A stretch of 64,000 nucleotides of DNA from Trichostrongylus colubriformis (Eukaryota > Nematoda > Chromadorea > Rhabditida > Trichostrongylidae): contig OZ022260.1 of the NCBI GenBank assembly GCA_963978905.1, positions 17,287,725-17,351,724 on the forward strand, read 5' to 3'. Shown piece by piece: positions 21,796 to 33,515 of the stretch. Below the pieces are notes generated by a model that had not been told where the DNA came from, searched no databases, and worked only from the letters and a program-made list of their open reading frames with translations. Position 1 is the stretch's first letter. Each line of letters opens with the position of its first letter. A program made the position numbers and the translations under genes.

Positions 21796-22086
21796 GTGTT
21801 GGTGGGTTGTTTGTGTAACATGGGACCGTGCGTTATCGTGACGAAGAATAAGTCCTATCCTATTAACCAACTGGGCTCATCATCTGCAGCTTGCGATGCA
21901 CCTTACCGTGTTCCTCACACTTCCTTTAAATTCTGTGGATCCATGAAGCTATGGAGCATTAGAGCAGCCGTAGACCACCATCATCATGTTGACAAGTCTG
22001 ACCTCTACGAGATCACTTTTGACCATCTTGTGCAGATCATCGTCAATTGTCTAGTAAAATTCAGTTTTCATCACATTTGGAGTTAA
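21796..22086 (-). pseudogene. Mariner transposase relic
   Basis: On the minus strand the frame LILRHDNARSHVTQTT matches the region around the second catalytic aspartate of mariner transposases (HDNARPH). Upstream sequence (about 21900-22080) still resembles the preceding catalytic-domain segment but is broken by stops. No terminal repeats were found, so this is an isolated relic. Confidence 0.6.
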
Positions 22087-22786
22087 AAAGAGTAGTTAAA
22101 AACATTAAGTTAAAAATTGGGTCGCTTTTGTGTAAAGAACATGAGTATACGAGGAAAAAGGGGCGTATCTATCGTTTGTCCAATTTGATACAGTATTATC
22201 AAGAAATTTCAAAATTCTTAGCGTTCAAAAGCATTACAACGCTTGAACAGGGCGAGAATCGGGCTTCAATAAGGTGTCGACAACGCCAGTAAAGAATTAA
22301 AAAAAAACGGTGGAACGTAGGAACATTCAACACTGCAAGAACTTTTCGCACCACATAATTTTACGTTACCATAGACGTTGGTAAACCAGAATACACTTTA
22401 CGCATTTGCGGGAGTGAAAATTCCGAGATTTCCCCATTTATCCAGTCATATCTGGTCACGTGCAGCGATAAGGTGAGTATATTCATCTACTATTTACGTG
22501 GCCGTGGGAATATACGTATGTGAACGACTTATCGCACAACGTCATTATTTTATGCTGTGCTCACAACATTATCACACCTCAGCCAGTCGTGTAATTACGG
22601 AAATGATTTTTTAAACGATCTAGCAACACAGCTTACTTGTTTCCGAGCTCAGTGGAGTGTGAAATCGCTCTGGTATCACCTATGAGTCTGCGGGTCGAAT
22701 ATCGCTCTACTTATTTTCGTGAGCCCTTATTAGTGTGTTGTAGGTACGAACTCGGCCACACATGAGATGATGAAACCACTCACATA

Positions 22787-23293
22787 CAGTAGCGCTCAAA
22801 AGTCTTCGGCGAAATGGTCTTTCACATGGGTTTTTTCACTTGTAACTTTTTTGCAACTGCACCGATTTGAGAGAAATTTTAGTATGTTGTACTTGGAGAC
22901 ACTGCATACTTAATATACTATTTTGGCGCGCAACGGTATAGGTTACGTGTTTATATGAAATTTTTTAATTTTGGCATGCCAACGCTATGCCGTCCCGCTG
23001 TGCTGCTGTCATCAAAAGTCGTGGTCTTTCTACAAAACATTAATGTTCTCTGAGGCTTGCTCTTTTTGTTTTTGTAAAGAAAGCCGTTTTTCTTGAACAA
23101 GCCTCTTACTTTTTTTGGGTGGTCTTGTAGTAAATTCTTGTAAAAAATCGTGAAAAGTGGCAAGCGGCGCTCAAGTAGAAGGAAGTGTTGACACTAGGTT
23201 CAGGCACCACATATTAAAATTTTGTCAAGTTTGGTTAAGTAGAAAAAAAGTTATGACAAAAAAGTTTTGGCCGAAGACTTTTGAGCGCTACTG
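22787..23293. mobile_element. Tc1-type MITE (507 bp)
   Basis: The ends cagtagcgctcaaaagtctt and the exact inverse are flanked by TA at 22785-22786 and 23294-23295. CAGT tips with a TA target are typical of the Tc1 group. No transposase motif is found inside; the internal frames are short. Non-autonomous. Confidence 0.85.
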
Positions 23294-23764
23294 TAAGTTG
23301 CTGATGTTGGAGGTGTACTGCTTAGACAGTCAATCCGGGATTCAGTGTCAAGTGCATGGCGGATTTTGAGAAGTGGGCGATGTCTCGTCCATGCGCCAAG
23401 AAAACGTTCTTGCTGTTGATAAGCGGCCTGCACGATGATATCTACCCCTAATCCATTTGGGCTTTTTCAGCTGTTCTTTGTTATTGAATAGCTCGAGCCT
23501 GCATAGTCTATCAAACCCACTGTTTATTTTTGAACAATTCCTTATATTTTGCTCCATTTATACGATTTCGTTTGTTTGAGAGCCACACGCAACATGGTAT
23601 TTTCTACGGAAACCTACTGTTCCTGTGAAGGGCAGAGTCAGCACTGAGTCGAGGAAAAATTTTTATCACCCTAAAAATCCGTTGAACTGATTGAACCGAC
23701 CCATCGACCTATGTACGTGGTGTTGGTTAATGCAATAGTATAGTGATAGTGATCACAGATTCCT

Positions 23765-24529
23765 CGGCACTATTCAACTATCACTACCCCAGATACCGTG
23801 AGTTGGTCAAAAAATTAATTTTTGCTGAAACTTTTCCCAGGGGGGTTATTTGGGGTGCTAATTACGAATATGACATCCGGTTTTGGCGTTTGCGCTAATT
23901 TGGTGCAATTGCACCATGTTGGTGCAACAACTCATTTTAACCAAAATCGCTGAAACTTTGCCCAGAGGGGTTATTTGGGGTGCTGATCACGAATATGACA
24001 TTGATTTTCAGCAGGAGCGCCGTTTTCAGCGCCTTTCAAGAATGCGCCATTCACGTTCATTTTTGCTACAGTGCTGATACAGCTGGAGAGCATCATCTTG
24101 CCGCTGCTGTCTTTCATTTGTTACTACCCTGCAACCATAATTGCACACTCTAGTGTAGATCTTCGCCTAAGCCTTGAAGGGGAATAAAGGTTCCCTTTCT
24201 TCTTAGGGCTTAGGCAAAGCTTGCTGGAACAGTGTGGTGCCCCTACTATATTAGCACTGTAATGGGACTAAACGACGCTAGCACCTCGAACGGATGTCAT
24301 ATCCGTGATCAGCACCCCGATTAACGCCCTGCAGGAAGTTTCAGCAATTTTGGTGTAAACGAGTTCTTCCACCAACATAGTGCGATTGCACCAAATTGGC
24401 GCAAACGAGAAAAACGGATGTCATATTTGTGATCAGCACCCCAAATAACCTTTCTGGGGAATGTTTCAGCGAAAATTATTTTTGTGACCAACTCACGATA
24501 TCTGGGGTAGTGATAGTTCAATAGTGCCG
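23765..24529. repeat. Inverted repeat built from four copies of one module
   Basis: Arms 23765-24007 and about 24292-24529 are inverse copies. Within each arm a module of about 110 bp occurs twice (core ggggttatttggggtgctga then tcacgaatatgacat). There are two forward copies near 23830 and 23950 and two reverse copies near 24300 and 24420. The outer tips are cggcactattcaactatcac and its inverse. I do not recognise the class. The centre (24008-24291) is unique sequence. Confidence 0.75.
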
Positions 24530-26000
24530 AATCCTCTATAGACGCTCGCCAAGTACAACCCCCTTGTTTCCGCTCAGCCCAAAATACGACCCTGTGGAAA
24601 AGCAAACACATTATGAGGTATTTTCAAGAGGAATATTATATCGAGTGAGTTACTGCAGGATACACAAGTGATGCTGATTTTGCTCAATTAAAGCTGTACG
24701 AAACTAACGTCTTTAATCTTGGCTTGCGAAGGGTTCTTCTCATAGCCCTTATTCATTCATTTTGCATTACACACTGCCTGGACGTCATTCACCCTGCGCT
24801 TTTCACTCAGGATCAGATTTCGTGTCATGTAATTGAACTGCTTCATCACGACAACCATTTTTGTTTTCCCTGCAATCCTTCACGCGGACTTGCCCTACAG
24901 TCCGCTACTCCTCGAGAACAAAAGTTCATGAAGCCTAGAAAGCAGAGGTGTGGAGCTCCCACAGACCTGCCAAAAATTGGCTGAGCACTTCCAGCGCTCC
25001 ACATCCTCTCCCTTCTTTGAGCACAAGTTTCTTCGTACATTCCTTATCTAACGTCTAATCACAGTGCCCCCCCCCCTTTCTTGCCCGCTATGAAGTATAT
25101 CCCAAAAATCAAAATCGCTCCTCTGTTCACGTATTTGTTAATTTAATGTATCTCAGCTCAGGGCCTGTTCCCAAAACATCCACATTACCAGATTTTTTGT
25201 CCCTCAGCAGTGCTTATTGTCTCATCACCTACCGTTTCATAGAGCTTTCCAGGCTGCCTACAAATGAAACTCGGCTGCTTGATCCCTTGCACTGTCGTCT
25301 AGTTTGTACCGAACAAGTCCCCCTCATGGGGGTCAGGGAACGATCGCTCCAACCTTGACATGCTTTGGAAGCATGTTATTTACTCAAGTCCAAATATCTT
25401 CTTAGCTAGCCGCACCTGAACCTTGTGGCTATCTTCGCGGTTTTGCTCAGAGTTATCCTTTTATAGGTGACTTATAGGGGCAATCTGCGAATCATGTAGC
25501 AGAAGTTTTATCGTTTTCAACTGTTCCATTCTCTTTCGCTCCTTAGATCAAGCATCTTCGCAAAAGAAGTTCCCTGATGACCTTAGTCTTTCGTTAGTGT
25601 TGTACCTCCACTAGCGTAGAGGATCTCTGCATGTCTGGAACTTGCAGTCAACCGGGTAAATCGAAAGCTTCGCTGCATAGAACATTTCAACCAAGTCGAA
25701 TGAAAAATGATTATGATTTGCATGCCTTGAAATTGGCGTCAAAAAAGCTAGCGCATGGAGAAATCGATGAGCGAGGATCTCGTGAACGTTCTTCGAAGGC
25801 AGCAGACTCGAGTTGGACACTGCAATCAGGTTCCCTTGTTGCGTGTGGGTGCTGGAGCTCTCGCGCTCAGCCAACGCACTCATATCTTGTGTCCGTCTGT
25901 ACTATACGCCACTGACAACACGTGCACATTTTCTTGAAAGAATCGTTTATGGAAGTTTCTCTCAAAGTCACTCCACTAGATACAAAACATGAACATAAAT
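24530..26000. other. Intergenic stretch
   Basis: Nothing supportable. Open frames at 24724-24984, 25146-25358 and 25611-25915 lack motifs, splice context or repeats. Confidence 0.4.
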
Positions 26001-26179
26001 ACCAAACTAGTGGAGAAATTCCCTTCATTCCGATTTAATCAGAAAATGGAAGATTCGAAGAATAGCAACTCGTTTGAATTCCCGCCGACCAATTTTGAAT
26101 AGTCGATGGCCAGAGCGTAATTGACATTTCCTTGCACAGTACTGATTTGCTTCTCATTCCTGTCCACGTGACCGCCTCC

Positions 26180-26338
26180 TCTTTGCTCCTAGGACCCTCG
26201 CGGCCGTCCCCCCCCCTCCCCCTCGGACGCCCCCCAAGTCGAACGTCGCTTCGAGAAGCTCTATCCTTGCCGGATTCTTTTTTTTGTGTGAAAGTTTGCA
26301 CGCAACCTTAGTGAGCACATACAACATAAATACATATA
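26180..26338 (+). repeat. Fold-back family F, interrupted copy (left piece)
   Basis: This piece matches the right half of the F elements (for example gtgaaagtttgcacgcaacc and acatacaacataaatacata). It stops exactly where the Tc1-like fold-back begins. The match resumes at 27910 (aatacatgggtag). Confidence 0.7.
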
Positions 26339-27909
26339 CAGTGCTCTGCATAATTATACAGCCACCTATAAATTGTCCAAAAACTCTGTTCGCAGAGTGA
26401 TTCAAAAAAAGTCCTAAGTGAAAGATGTAGCCAGTGTGGACGCGCATTCGCGCATCCATACCAAATTTTAGCTAAGAAACATAGAAGATTCTTTTCTTAA
26501 TTTGTTTCGAAAATGGCGCTTATACCATTCTGCAAAATTATACAGCCACTGAACAGATTGACGCATTCGTCAGCCTAGAAACAACGAAAATGAGAAAAAT
26601 GCTGATTTTGCGATCATTTAGTCTTCCATTACTTCGAATAGCCACAAATTTTGGTGATATGTGTCAATTTTAAGATTTTCAGAATGTTTTTAGACCACAT
26701 GCTGCCACCCTTCGATGACAACGTCTCTAAACTCCCTGACACCTTCCAATCGGTCTGAATCCTTTTCTCCATGAAACCCCAGATAATGTTTCATCATGTA
26801 AAGATCGGAGCCGTTCGTTATCCGGGTCAGAAGGTCCATCCGGTGACGGCTTCACCATGATCGAATGATCCAGTTGACATGGGATGGTCCACTAACTTAC
26901 AAAAAACAAGATTTTGGTGAAGATTTCTAGACGCATGACAGTAGAAGGGTACGGCGCACAAAGGCTCGGTAATCGGATGGTTCATCCTTTCGAGAAGGAA
27001 ACAAAAATTCGAATGATTATTTGATCCCACACCCTGACACCTCCTTCTTTGAAGTTCTTCTTGAAAACTTGAGTTTGTCCCTTGTGCGATAGCGCCGGTA
27101 GCCGTCGGGGACGTCATAGCCGAAACCTTTTTTCATCAGACAGAACAATCTGGAGAAAAAAACCAAAGGGGAAAGGTGTACAAACTTGAGGGAATTTTCG
27201 GACAATTTGTCATGGTGTGGGACCAAGTAATCATTCGAATTTTTGTTTCGTTCTTGAAAGAATGAACCATCCGATCATCGAGCCTTTGTGCGCCGTACCC
27301 TTCTCCTGTCATGCGTCTAGAAATCTTCACCAAAATCTTGTTTCCATGTAAGTTAATGGACCATCCCGTGTCAGCTGGAACACTCGATCTGGTGAAGCCG
27401 ATACCGACTGGACCTTCTGACCCGGATAACGAACGGCTCCGATCTTTACATGATGAAACATTATCTGGGGTTTCATGGAGAAAAGGATTCAGACCGATTG
27501 GAAGGTGTCAGGGAGTTTAAAGACGTTGTCATCGAAGCGTGGCAGCATGTGGTCTAAAAACATTCTGAAAATCTCAATATTGACCCATGTCACCAAAATT
27601 TGTGGCTATTCGAAGCAATGGAAGACTAAATGATCACAAAATCAGCATTTTTCCCTTTTTCGTTGTTTCTCGGTTGACGAGTGCGTCAGTCTGTTCAGTG
27701 GCTGTATAATTTTGCAGAATGGTATAAGCGGCATTTTCGAAACAAATTAAGAAAAGAATCTTCTATGTTTCTTGGCTAGAATTTGGTATGGATGCGCGAA
27801 TGCGCGTCCGCACTGGCTACATCTTTCACTTAGAGACTTTTTTTGAATTACTCTGCGAACAGAGTTTTTAGACAATTTATAAGTGGCTGTATAATTATGC
27901 AGAGCACTG
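26339..27909. mobile_element. Large Tc1-like fold-back element (1571 bp)
   Basis: The ends cagtgctctgcataattata and its inverse are flanked by TA (26337-26338 and 27910-27911). The arms are about 698 bp each (26339-27036 and about 27212-27909) and closely matched, leaving only about 175 bp unpaired. Length matches a full Tc1 element. Both halves carry sequence resembling the C-terminal half of a Tc1 transposase, so this looks like two 3' halves joined head to head. It sits inside an F repeat. Confidence 0.85.
27037..27211 (-). pseudogene. Tc1-type transposase fragment in the centre of the fold-back
   Basis: The minus strand reads GYDVPDGYRRYRTRDKLKFS across the spacer. This resembles the Tc1 transposase motif LDGPDG.yYWrDlrKe..fSrR near the first catalytic aspartate. 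It is the only unpaired coding piece. Continuation into the left arm on the minus strand gives a degraded remainder of the catalytic domain. Confidence 0.5.
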
Positions 27910-27935
27910 TAAATACATGGGTAGTAGAAGGACTC
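27910..27935 (+). repeat. Fold-back family F, interrupted copy (right piece)
   Basis: TA followed by aatacatgggtagtag restores the F-family phrase that was cut at 26338. This shows the Tc1-like fold-back transposed into an existing F element. Confidence 0.65.
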
Positions 27936-28620
27936 CAGTTCCCCTGGGCGATGGCATCACACAGCATTCAATGGCATTTAAGTGTGCAACCGACTCTTTA
28001 CTTCTTATGTGCCATCAGCCTGAGTGCGCCTGATTTCGTGTGATTTCGTGATCTAGGCGAAAGCGCAGTAGAGCTATGAGGAGTACACATTAGGATAATC
28101 GGAGTAGGTCAGGTCACACAAGAAGGCGGCGGCACCTCGCCTTAAGATCTAGGTTTTGAATTTTATTACGCAATCTTTTCATATCCGAATGCCGTGTTAT
28201 GGCCTGATTGAATTCCTCATTTGCCATACTTCACCATTTCTGCCTAATCGTCTTTGATAAATTGTTGCGTCAACGAATACAAGGGCGTTCTCGCCTTCTT
28301 CGGCTCACCTAATCATAGAGAATCCACGGGGTGTGTGGCGTTAAGTCAGATTTTCGCTTGGCGGCATCGCACTTGCGGCGCCTTCAGCACGGTTCCCGCG
28401 GCTGGTTAAGGTTCGCCAGACGCACTGAGCTGGTACTGTGGGAGTCTCTTTAAGAAATTGCTAATTTCTGCATGATCGCTATGGGCGTTTGTGTCTAGAC
28501 TTCAGCGGTGGTGATTAATTCCAGCTTGAATGTGCCCGCAAAAGCACTGACGCAAGGGTCAGCCAGGCCATAAGTGATAATTCTATTGGAAACCCAGTTT
28601 ATACTTCCTATGCGTCGCCA
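27936..28620. other. Stretch with possible LINE 3'-UTR-like sequence
   Basis: No gene seen. The 28120-28560 region is unusually mixed in GC and contains phrases resembling 3' untranslated parts of nematode LINEs. I cannot support this without a comparison. Confidence 0.2.
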
Positions 28621-28654
28621 AATGCTTACAAAGACCGTGAAGTAACGAACTCAA

Positions 28655-28895
28655 AATTTTTTTGGCGCAGTAGATAAGAGCATCTGGCTCACAGTGTACA
28701 CACGACACACTGGTAAGACGTCGAATGTGAACTCAGCGGATTTTTTTTTATCACGGTCACCTTTTTCTTCCCTTTCGCTTATTTTACCATTCATTGCTCC
28801 ACTTGGTTGCTGCTATTTGTTGTTTCACTTATTTCACATCATCATGAATGAATGAAATACACCCTGCGAGACAACAAATGGCATCTCTTTTAGCG
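28655..28895 (+). repeat. tRNA-derived SINE-like repeat S, copy 1
   Basis: The segment ggcgcagtagataagagc at 28664 resembles a tRNA A box, and gtcgaatgtgaactc about 55 bp later resembles a B box. A pyrimidine-rich body (ttgttgtttcacttatttca) and a tail with catcatgaatgaatgaaata follow. The same body and B-box phrase recur at 38700-38945, 47395-47600, 53090-53290 and, inverted, 49755-49880. An internal polymerase III promoter is inferred. Confidence 0.55.
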
Positions 28896-29096
28896 AGCAG
28901 CTCGGGAAGATGATGCTGCAATTTTAAGCGATGCGCGGGATATGCGAATTCTGACCACAGAGTAGTGCTTTTAAATCCGGGTTCTACCGAGTATCGCTTT
29001 CAACCTCGAATGTTCGCTTCAACACGATTGTTTCTTCCCATTTTCCTCTTTCTCGGGACCCCTTTTGGCTCCTTTGAAAACGTGCGCTCGTATCAT

Positions 29097-29155
29097 CATC
29101 ATGAATGAATGAAATACACCCTGCGAGACAACAAATGACATCTCTTTGAGTGAGG
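29097..29155 (+). repeat. Direct repeat of the S tail
   Basis: The tail phrase atcatcatgaatgaatgaaa with ccctgcgagacaacaaatg reappears about 255 bp downstream of copy 1. This indicates a tandem or second truncated S copy. Confidence 0.7.
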
Positions 29156-29351
29156 AAAGTACTACCCTTTCCTACCTGCGTCTTCGTTTCACATCACCTT
29201 TTCCTTTTGACTTTGCGGTCGTGTATCACCGTCACACATTACAGATACGAGTGGCTTCGATTGTACTGTGACGCGACGCGCTAATGTGCAGGTCTTCTCA
29301 TGTAGAACAAGGGCTCTAACTTTTGAGCCACTTCAGTGATTTGGTTAAAAT

Positions 29352-29711
29352 TCAAATAGATTTTCCGCAGTTGCCACAGGACTTGACAGCTTTGTATTCT
29401 GTTCCGTCAGAGGACCAATTAAGCTCACCCACAGCCTCTAATTCCTCCCTGAATTTAGTGCATATTTTCTCCGGCTTGGATGGATTGTGGTGCTGATTCG
29501 ACAACCTCTGCGATCTGAAATCCCAAACGTTCCTCATGATGAAGTTAGTGAGATGACTGGGAACTGGGGATTTGATTTGAAGAGCTGAGTATAAGCTGTA
29601 AATCACAGGCCCTAGTGTATGCAGTAATATAATCAGAGCCCAGTAGAACATATGATTATGCAATAGTCTCAAAGTGATAAATAATAGATTGTCCAGATTG
29701 CGAGCTTCCAC
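29352..29711 (-). CDS. Open frame of 119 codons, unrecognised
   Basis: A minus-strand frame with a hydrophobic N-terminal half and a C-terminal cysteine pair (SCGNCGKS). No family is recognised, and no splice or promoter context or repeat membership is seen. It may be a chance frame; listed for completeness only. Confidence 0.12.
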   Translation of the reverse strand: MEARNLDNLLFITLRLLHNHMFYWALIILLHTLGPVIYSLYSALQIKSPVPSHLTNFIMRNVWDFRSQRLSNQHHNPSKPEKICTKFREELEAVGELNWSSDGTEYKAVKSCGNCGKSI

Positions 29712-30602
29712 TCTCCAAATCGCTCTTTCGAGCGCTAGCAGCTTTCAGGCTAATTCACTGGGGTTGGAATGATTGTTATTTATAGCAGCTACATAAATAA
29801 GATTTAGAGGCTTTAGACGGAAGAGGGGAAATGGAGATTGAGGCGCGGATATGCACTCGCTAGAATTTGCGCGCATTAGGGCCGCGTTGGCTTTTTTTTA
29901 GTCGAAAGGGTACTATCACAACTCATTCAGTCGAAAATACTAAAGTGCCGTCCAATGATGAGCTATTTTCAGTGACGTCCCTACGTAATTTTCTCTTTGC
30001 TTTTTTTCCCTCCAAATCTGTAACACAAACTGACAGGTTTTCATTCCATAATCCAGCAGTTATACATCCTCGATGTGACAGGCACTGCGCACGTTTGAAG
30101 GTAGCGATTCTGAAAATTCGACTGGATTGATTTTTCCATTTGGTCTTGGATGATACTTCTTCAAAGTGCTTAAACTACACCAGACTCATTTATGTGATAT
30201 CAGACTCATGTTTTCTAACTCGCGTAGTGGACAGCGCTTGGGTTTCTGTAGATTTTTCTCGAACTTTGTCATAAAACTCAACGATGGATTTTTATGAATC
30301 CGCAAAAAATTTCTTGAGTTATTTTTCAAGACGGATCGGTTCATGCTCTATGTTGCTCACCTTGTAACTGCAACGTCTCTTATATTCACTGCTAGTAGCA
30401 ACCTCATCACTATCAGCAATATACATATGTATTCATCTTTTTATTCACTGATATTCAGCAGGCAGATTCCCAACCAACTCTGTCTTTGAGGAATTACTCC
30501 TTGAAATTCCAGAAGCAGCACAAAGTAAAGTAATCGATTGTAAGAAATGTAAGTAAAGGTGTTATATGGAGTGCGACAGTGAAAAAATCAACTGGACCGC
30601 TC

Positions 30603-30828
30603 CGGTGTATGCAGATATGACAGCGATTCGCTTCGCGGCGTTTCACTCGCCGCGCCACCAGTACGACTTGCGAATCGATTGCTCTTGGTAGCCCGGCAGA
30701 GCGTGGCTGCGTCACATCTGCGCTTCCACCCATGCCACACTGCCTCGCTTGAAGGCTGCCATACCCTGCCACTGACACTCGCACCCGCCGCGTCGCGGCC
30801 ACGCGATTCGCTGTCATACACCCGAACC
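30603..30828. repeat. GC-rich inverted-repeat element (about 226 bp)
   Basis: The left tip ggtgtatgcagatatgacag and the right tip (ctgtcatacaccc) are inverse, followed inside by GC-rich arms (cgcttcgcggcg against cgccgcgtcgcgg). The interior is GC-rich in an AT-rich neighbourhood. This looks like a small MITE. No target duplication could be fixed. Confidence 0.55.
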
Positions 30829-31527
30829 GCCCCCACCCAGCTCTGAGGGGAGACGGTTCTTTGACGTTATCCATCTTTAACTTCTCGCACAGCAGCAACA
30901 TAGAATTGCGATAAACGACATTACTCACACCACTTTACACGTTGAATCTTAGGAGGGGCTAGGGCAGGGAGATGTGGGGCCTTTCGCAAAAAAAGAAAAC
31001 TGGCCAAGGCGCGGTGGACAATATTAAAGTAACGAGACGCTAACGACGCTGTATTGGTGAGGTCCTGAAGTGATTATGCCCAAAAAAGCACTGAGACCAT
31101 GCCATCGTTCTAGATCCCTACTACTACGGTGTTCCTGGCTCGTACAGATCACAATGTACTCCAAAGTCCGTCACACGAATTTCTTGTATTGGTGACACTC
31201 CTCACCTTGCAGTAGATGGAGTTGTCGGCATTCCAGAACAACTATCAAGGCCACTTCTTTGCATTTGAAATCATCTCTCACCATCTCCATGAATTCCTTG
31301 CATGTGTTTATAATACCACATATCCTTACGATTTCCTTTTGATCCACTTTAGCGGAAGTCATTCCGAACCGGAAGCTGGTTCCTTGGAACGGGCCGTAAT
31401 TGCGCTAAAACATTAGCATCTTTTCCGGAGAATATATTTAACCGTACATATTCAGCTGCTGCTGGCGCCACTTTCCACGCAAAGGGCTCCGAGGGCTCGC
31501 TCTAGGCAATCTATCATCCCTTGCGGC

Positions 31528-31590
31528 GTCGGTCAAAGGGATCGTGCACGGAGAAATGAGCTTCTCTGTTAACCATATACTAGGTTGAGG
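31528..31590 (+). repeat. Fold-back family F, left-end fragment
   Basis: The phrase agggatcgtgcacggagaaa with gagcttctctgtta matches the left tips of the F elements at 39957, 40338 and 58193. No right half follows. Confidence 0.6.
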
Positions 31591-33016
31591 AATAAGCTCC
31601 CACCGTTCTTTCTTCTGTGTGTTTCACAACGATCTTCCCATCTTTCGACGAAGTTTATATATGTGTGCGATAGAGCTTTTTCTGTTCTACAGTACGGTGC
31701 TATTGGTTTTTCGATTTCTTTGATTGTTTAGTATTTATGAAGTCTAGAAATGAAATGATCTGAAGGGAAAAATTCGCACTTACGACATTTCCTCTTCTTC
31801 GTCTGCCACCGAGGTCAAAAAATGTATGCGCATCTATTTTCGATAAAGCTTTATTTAGCTCTACAAAGCGGTTTCATTTGTTTTTGATTGTTTGACTGTT
31901 TGTTATTTTTAAGGTTTGCGAATGGAGTAATTTGTGGGGAAACATCTGCATTTTTGGCGCATCGAGGTCCAGAATAGCTGACCTTTTCCACGCCACATGA
32001 AATCAAATGAGGAAAAAAGGAGCCTCTGAGCCATCTGCTGTTATAAATGAGGGCTTTCTTGTACGATAAAAGTGTTTGGTAAAATCTCGGCTTTTGCGAA
32101 AAAAAGTGCGGGTGGTCTCTTACTGAGTACCCCATATCTACGCCTTAGGAATATCAAACCTCGAGTGTATTCGAAAACTACAGGCAACACTTGAAGAGCA
32201 AAAAAGGCTTTATCGAATGCTCATACATATGCACATTCTCTTCAATCTCGATGGTAGGAGAAGAAGAGAAGATATCGAAAGTGCACACTTTTGCTGACTG
32301 AGTACAACGTCGCGCTTTCCAATCCAAGGCTCGCTACTGATCTCCCTATCCAACCTCGAATATTCTTTCTAAGACGAACATTTCTTCCTGTTTCCCTTTT
32401 CCTCCCTACCCCTTTCCTACCTTGAAATGGCATCACATGTATCCATATTATGATCAAAAACAGTGTGTCCCAGAAGTATTGATTCAGCCTATCTTTCATT
32501 AACATATATCTCCAAAATAGACCAACGATTACCTCTTGAGTTTTTATCAGTAGTACCTGACGGCAGCCGCAATCAAAAACACGTTTGAAACTGAAAACAA
32601 GGAATCGTATAAATCTTTTTTTGTCAAACTCATGGTATCCCAAAAGTTTATATAGATACACCAGACCTTCCTGCTTCCATTTAGGTGTAAGTTGTAAAGT
32701 AAATATGCTCATTCGTTTTTTCAGGGGTTTGTTCTACAGTGCCATGCCACATATAATATACCTATCCGAGCCGAGCGCGTAAGGAGACTAATAAGGGATT
32801 ACAAGGCGTTGAAACTCAGCAAGCGCAAAATCTAAAGAAGATGGGCCAATCCTACAACTTGATCGATTATTCTGCCGCAAAATGAACCTGTGCTACACGA
32901 AAATAGGAAGTGAGAGATCGCGGCAATTTATTGAGAGGCAAAAGCACGAGTCTTAAACGTCAACTCCAAAGGGTGTGCGATGGCTGTGCAGGGATTTGAT
33001 ACCTCTTGTGCCCAAA

Positions 33017-33125
33017 AGTTCAGTGCACCGTCTGATGAAGTCGTCTTGCCATATCGAGCGAAGGCGGTTTTCGTCCGCCCTCGCTCGATATGAGAAGACG
33101 ATCTCAGCAGACGGTGCACTGAACT
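33017..33125. repeat. 109-bp hairpin inside the Tc1-like relic
   Basis: Left arm agttcagtgcaccgtctgat... and right arm ...cagacggtgcactgaact pair over about 50 bases with a few mismatches around a 7-base loop. It interrupts the transposase relic, so it is probably a tiny inserted MITE. A small-RNA precursor is an alternative. Confidence 0.6.
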
Positions 33126-33159
33126 GAGTCTCATGAGCGTGCACAGGCCACATTCCCTT

Positions 33160-33515
33160 TTGCCAAGGATAATGCGAGCTGGAGGCAATGGCGAGATAAG
33201 GTAGTTTGCAGGATTACTCTATTGACGTGGTATAGTTCACGGCGTATTACTAATAGCGTCGAGGTAATCTTTTCTGATAAAAAAAAAGTTCAGTTGGATG
33301 GATCTGATGGCTTGGAAAGTTATCGGAGGGATTTGATGAAGGAGCCACGCTACTTTTCAAGGCGCTGGTCTGGGTCATCTTCTCTAGCTTGTAAGAGCCG
33401 ACTAGTAAACATCACATATCCCATTGACTCCACAACCTACCAAGACGGCTCTGAAGTAATTGGTTACCATATAAGCAGCGATTTTTATCCGTTTAGTGTA
33501 AATTTCAACGGGTAA
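33160..33515 (+). pseudogene. Tc1-family transposase relic
   Basis: The frame contains VIFSDKKKVQLDGSDGLESY and then RRDLMKEPRYFSRRWSG. This matches the Tc1 transposase block FSDEkkFnLDGPDGw.yYwrDlrkepryfSrR, which holds the first catalytic aspartate of the DDE triad. Upstream (about 33150-33230) a weaker match continues. Downstream the frame drifts and ends at 33515, so the later catalytic residues are lost. Confidence 0.75.

Noticed and set aside
23765..24529. Possible CRISPR-like array from repeated modules
   Set aside because: Only two direct modules per arm, inverted between arms and without uniform spacers; the genome is eukaryotic.
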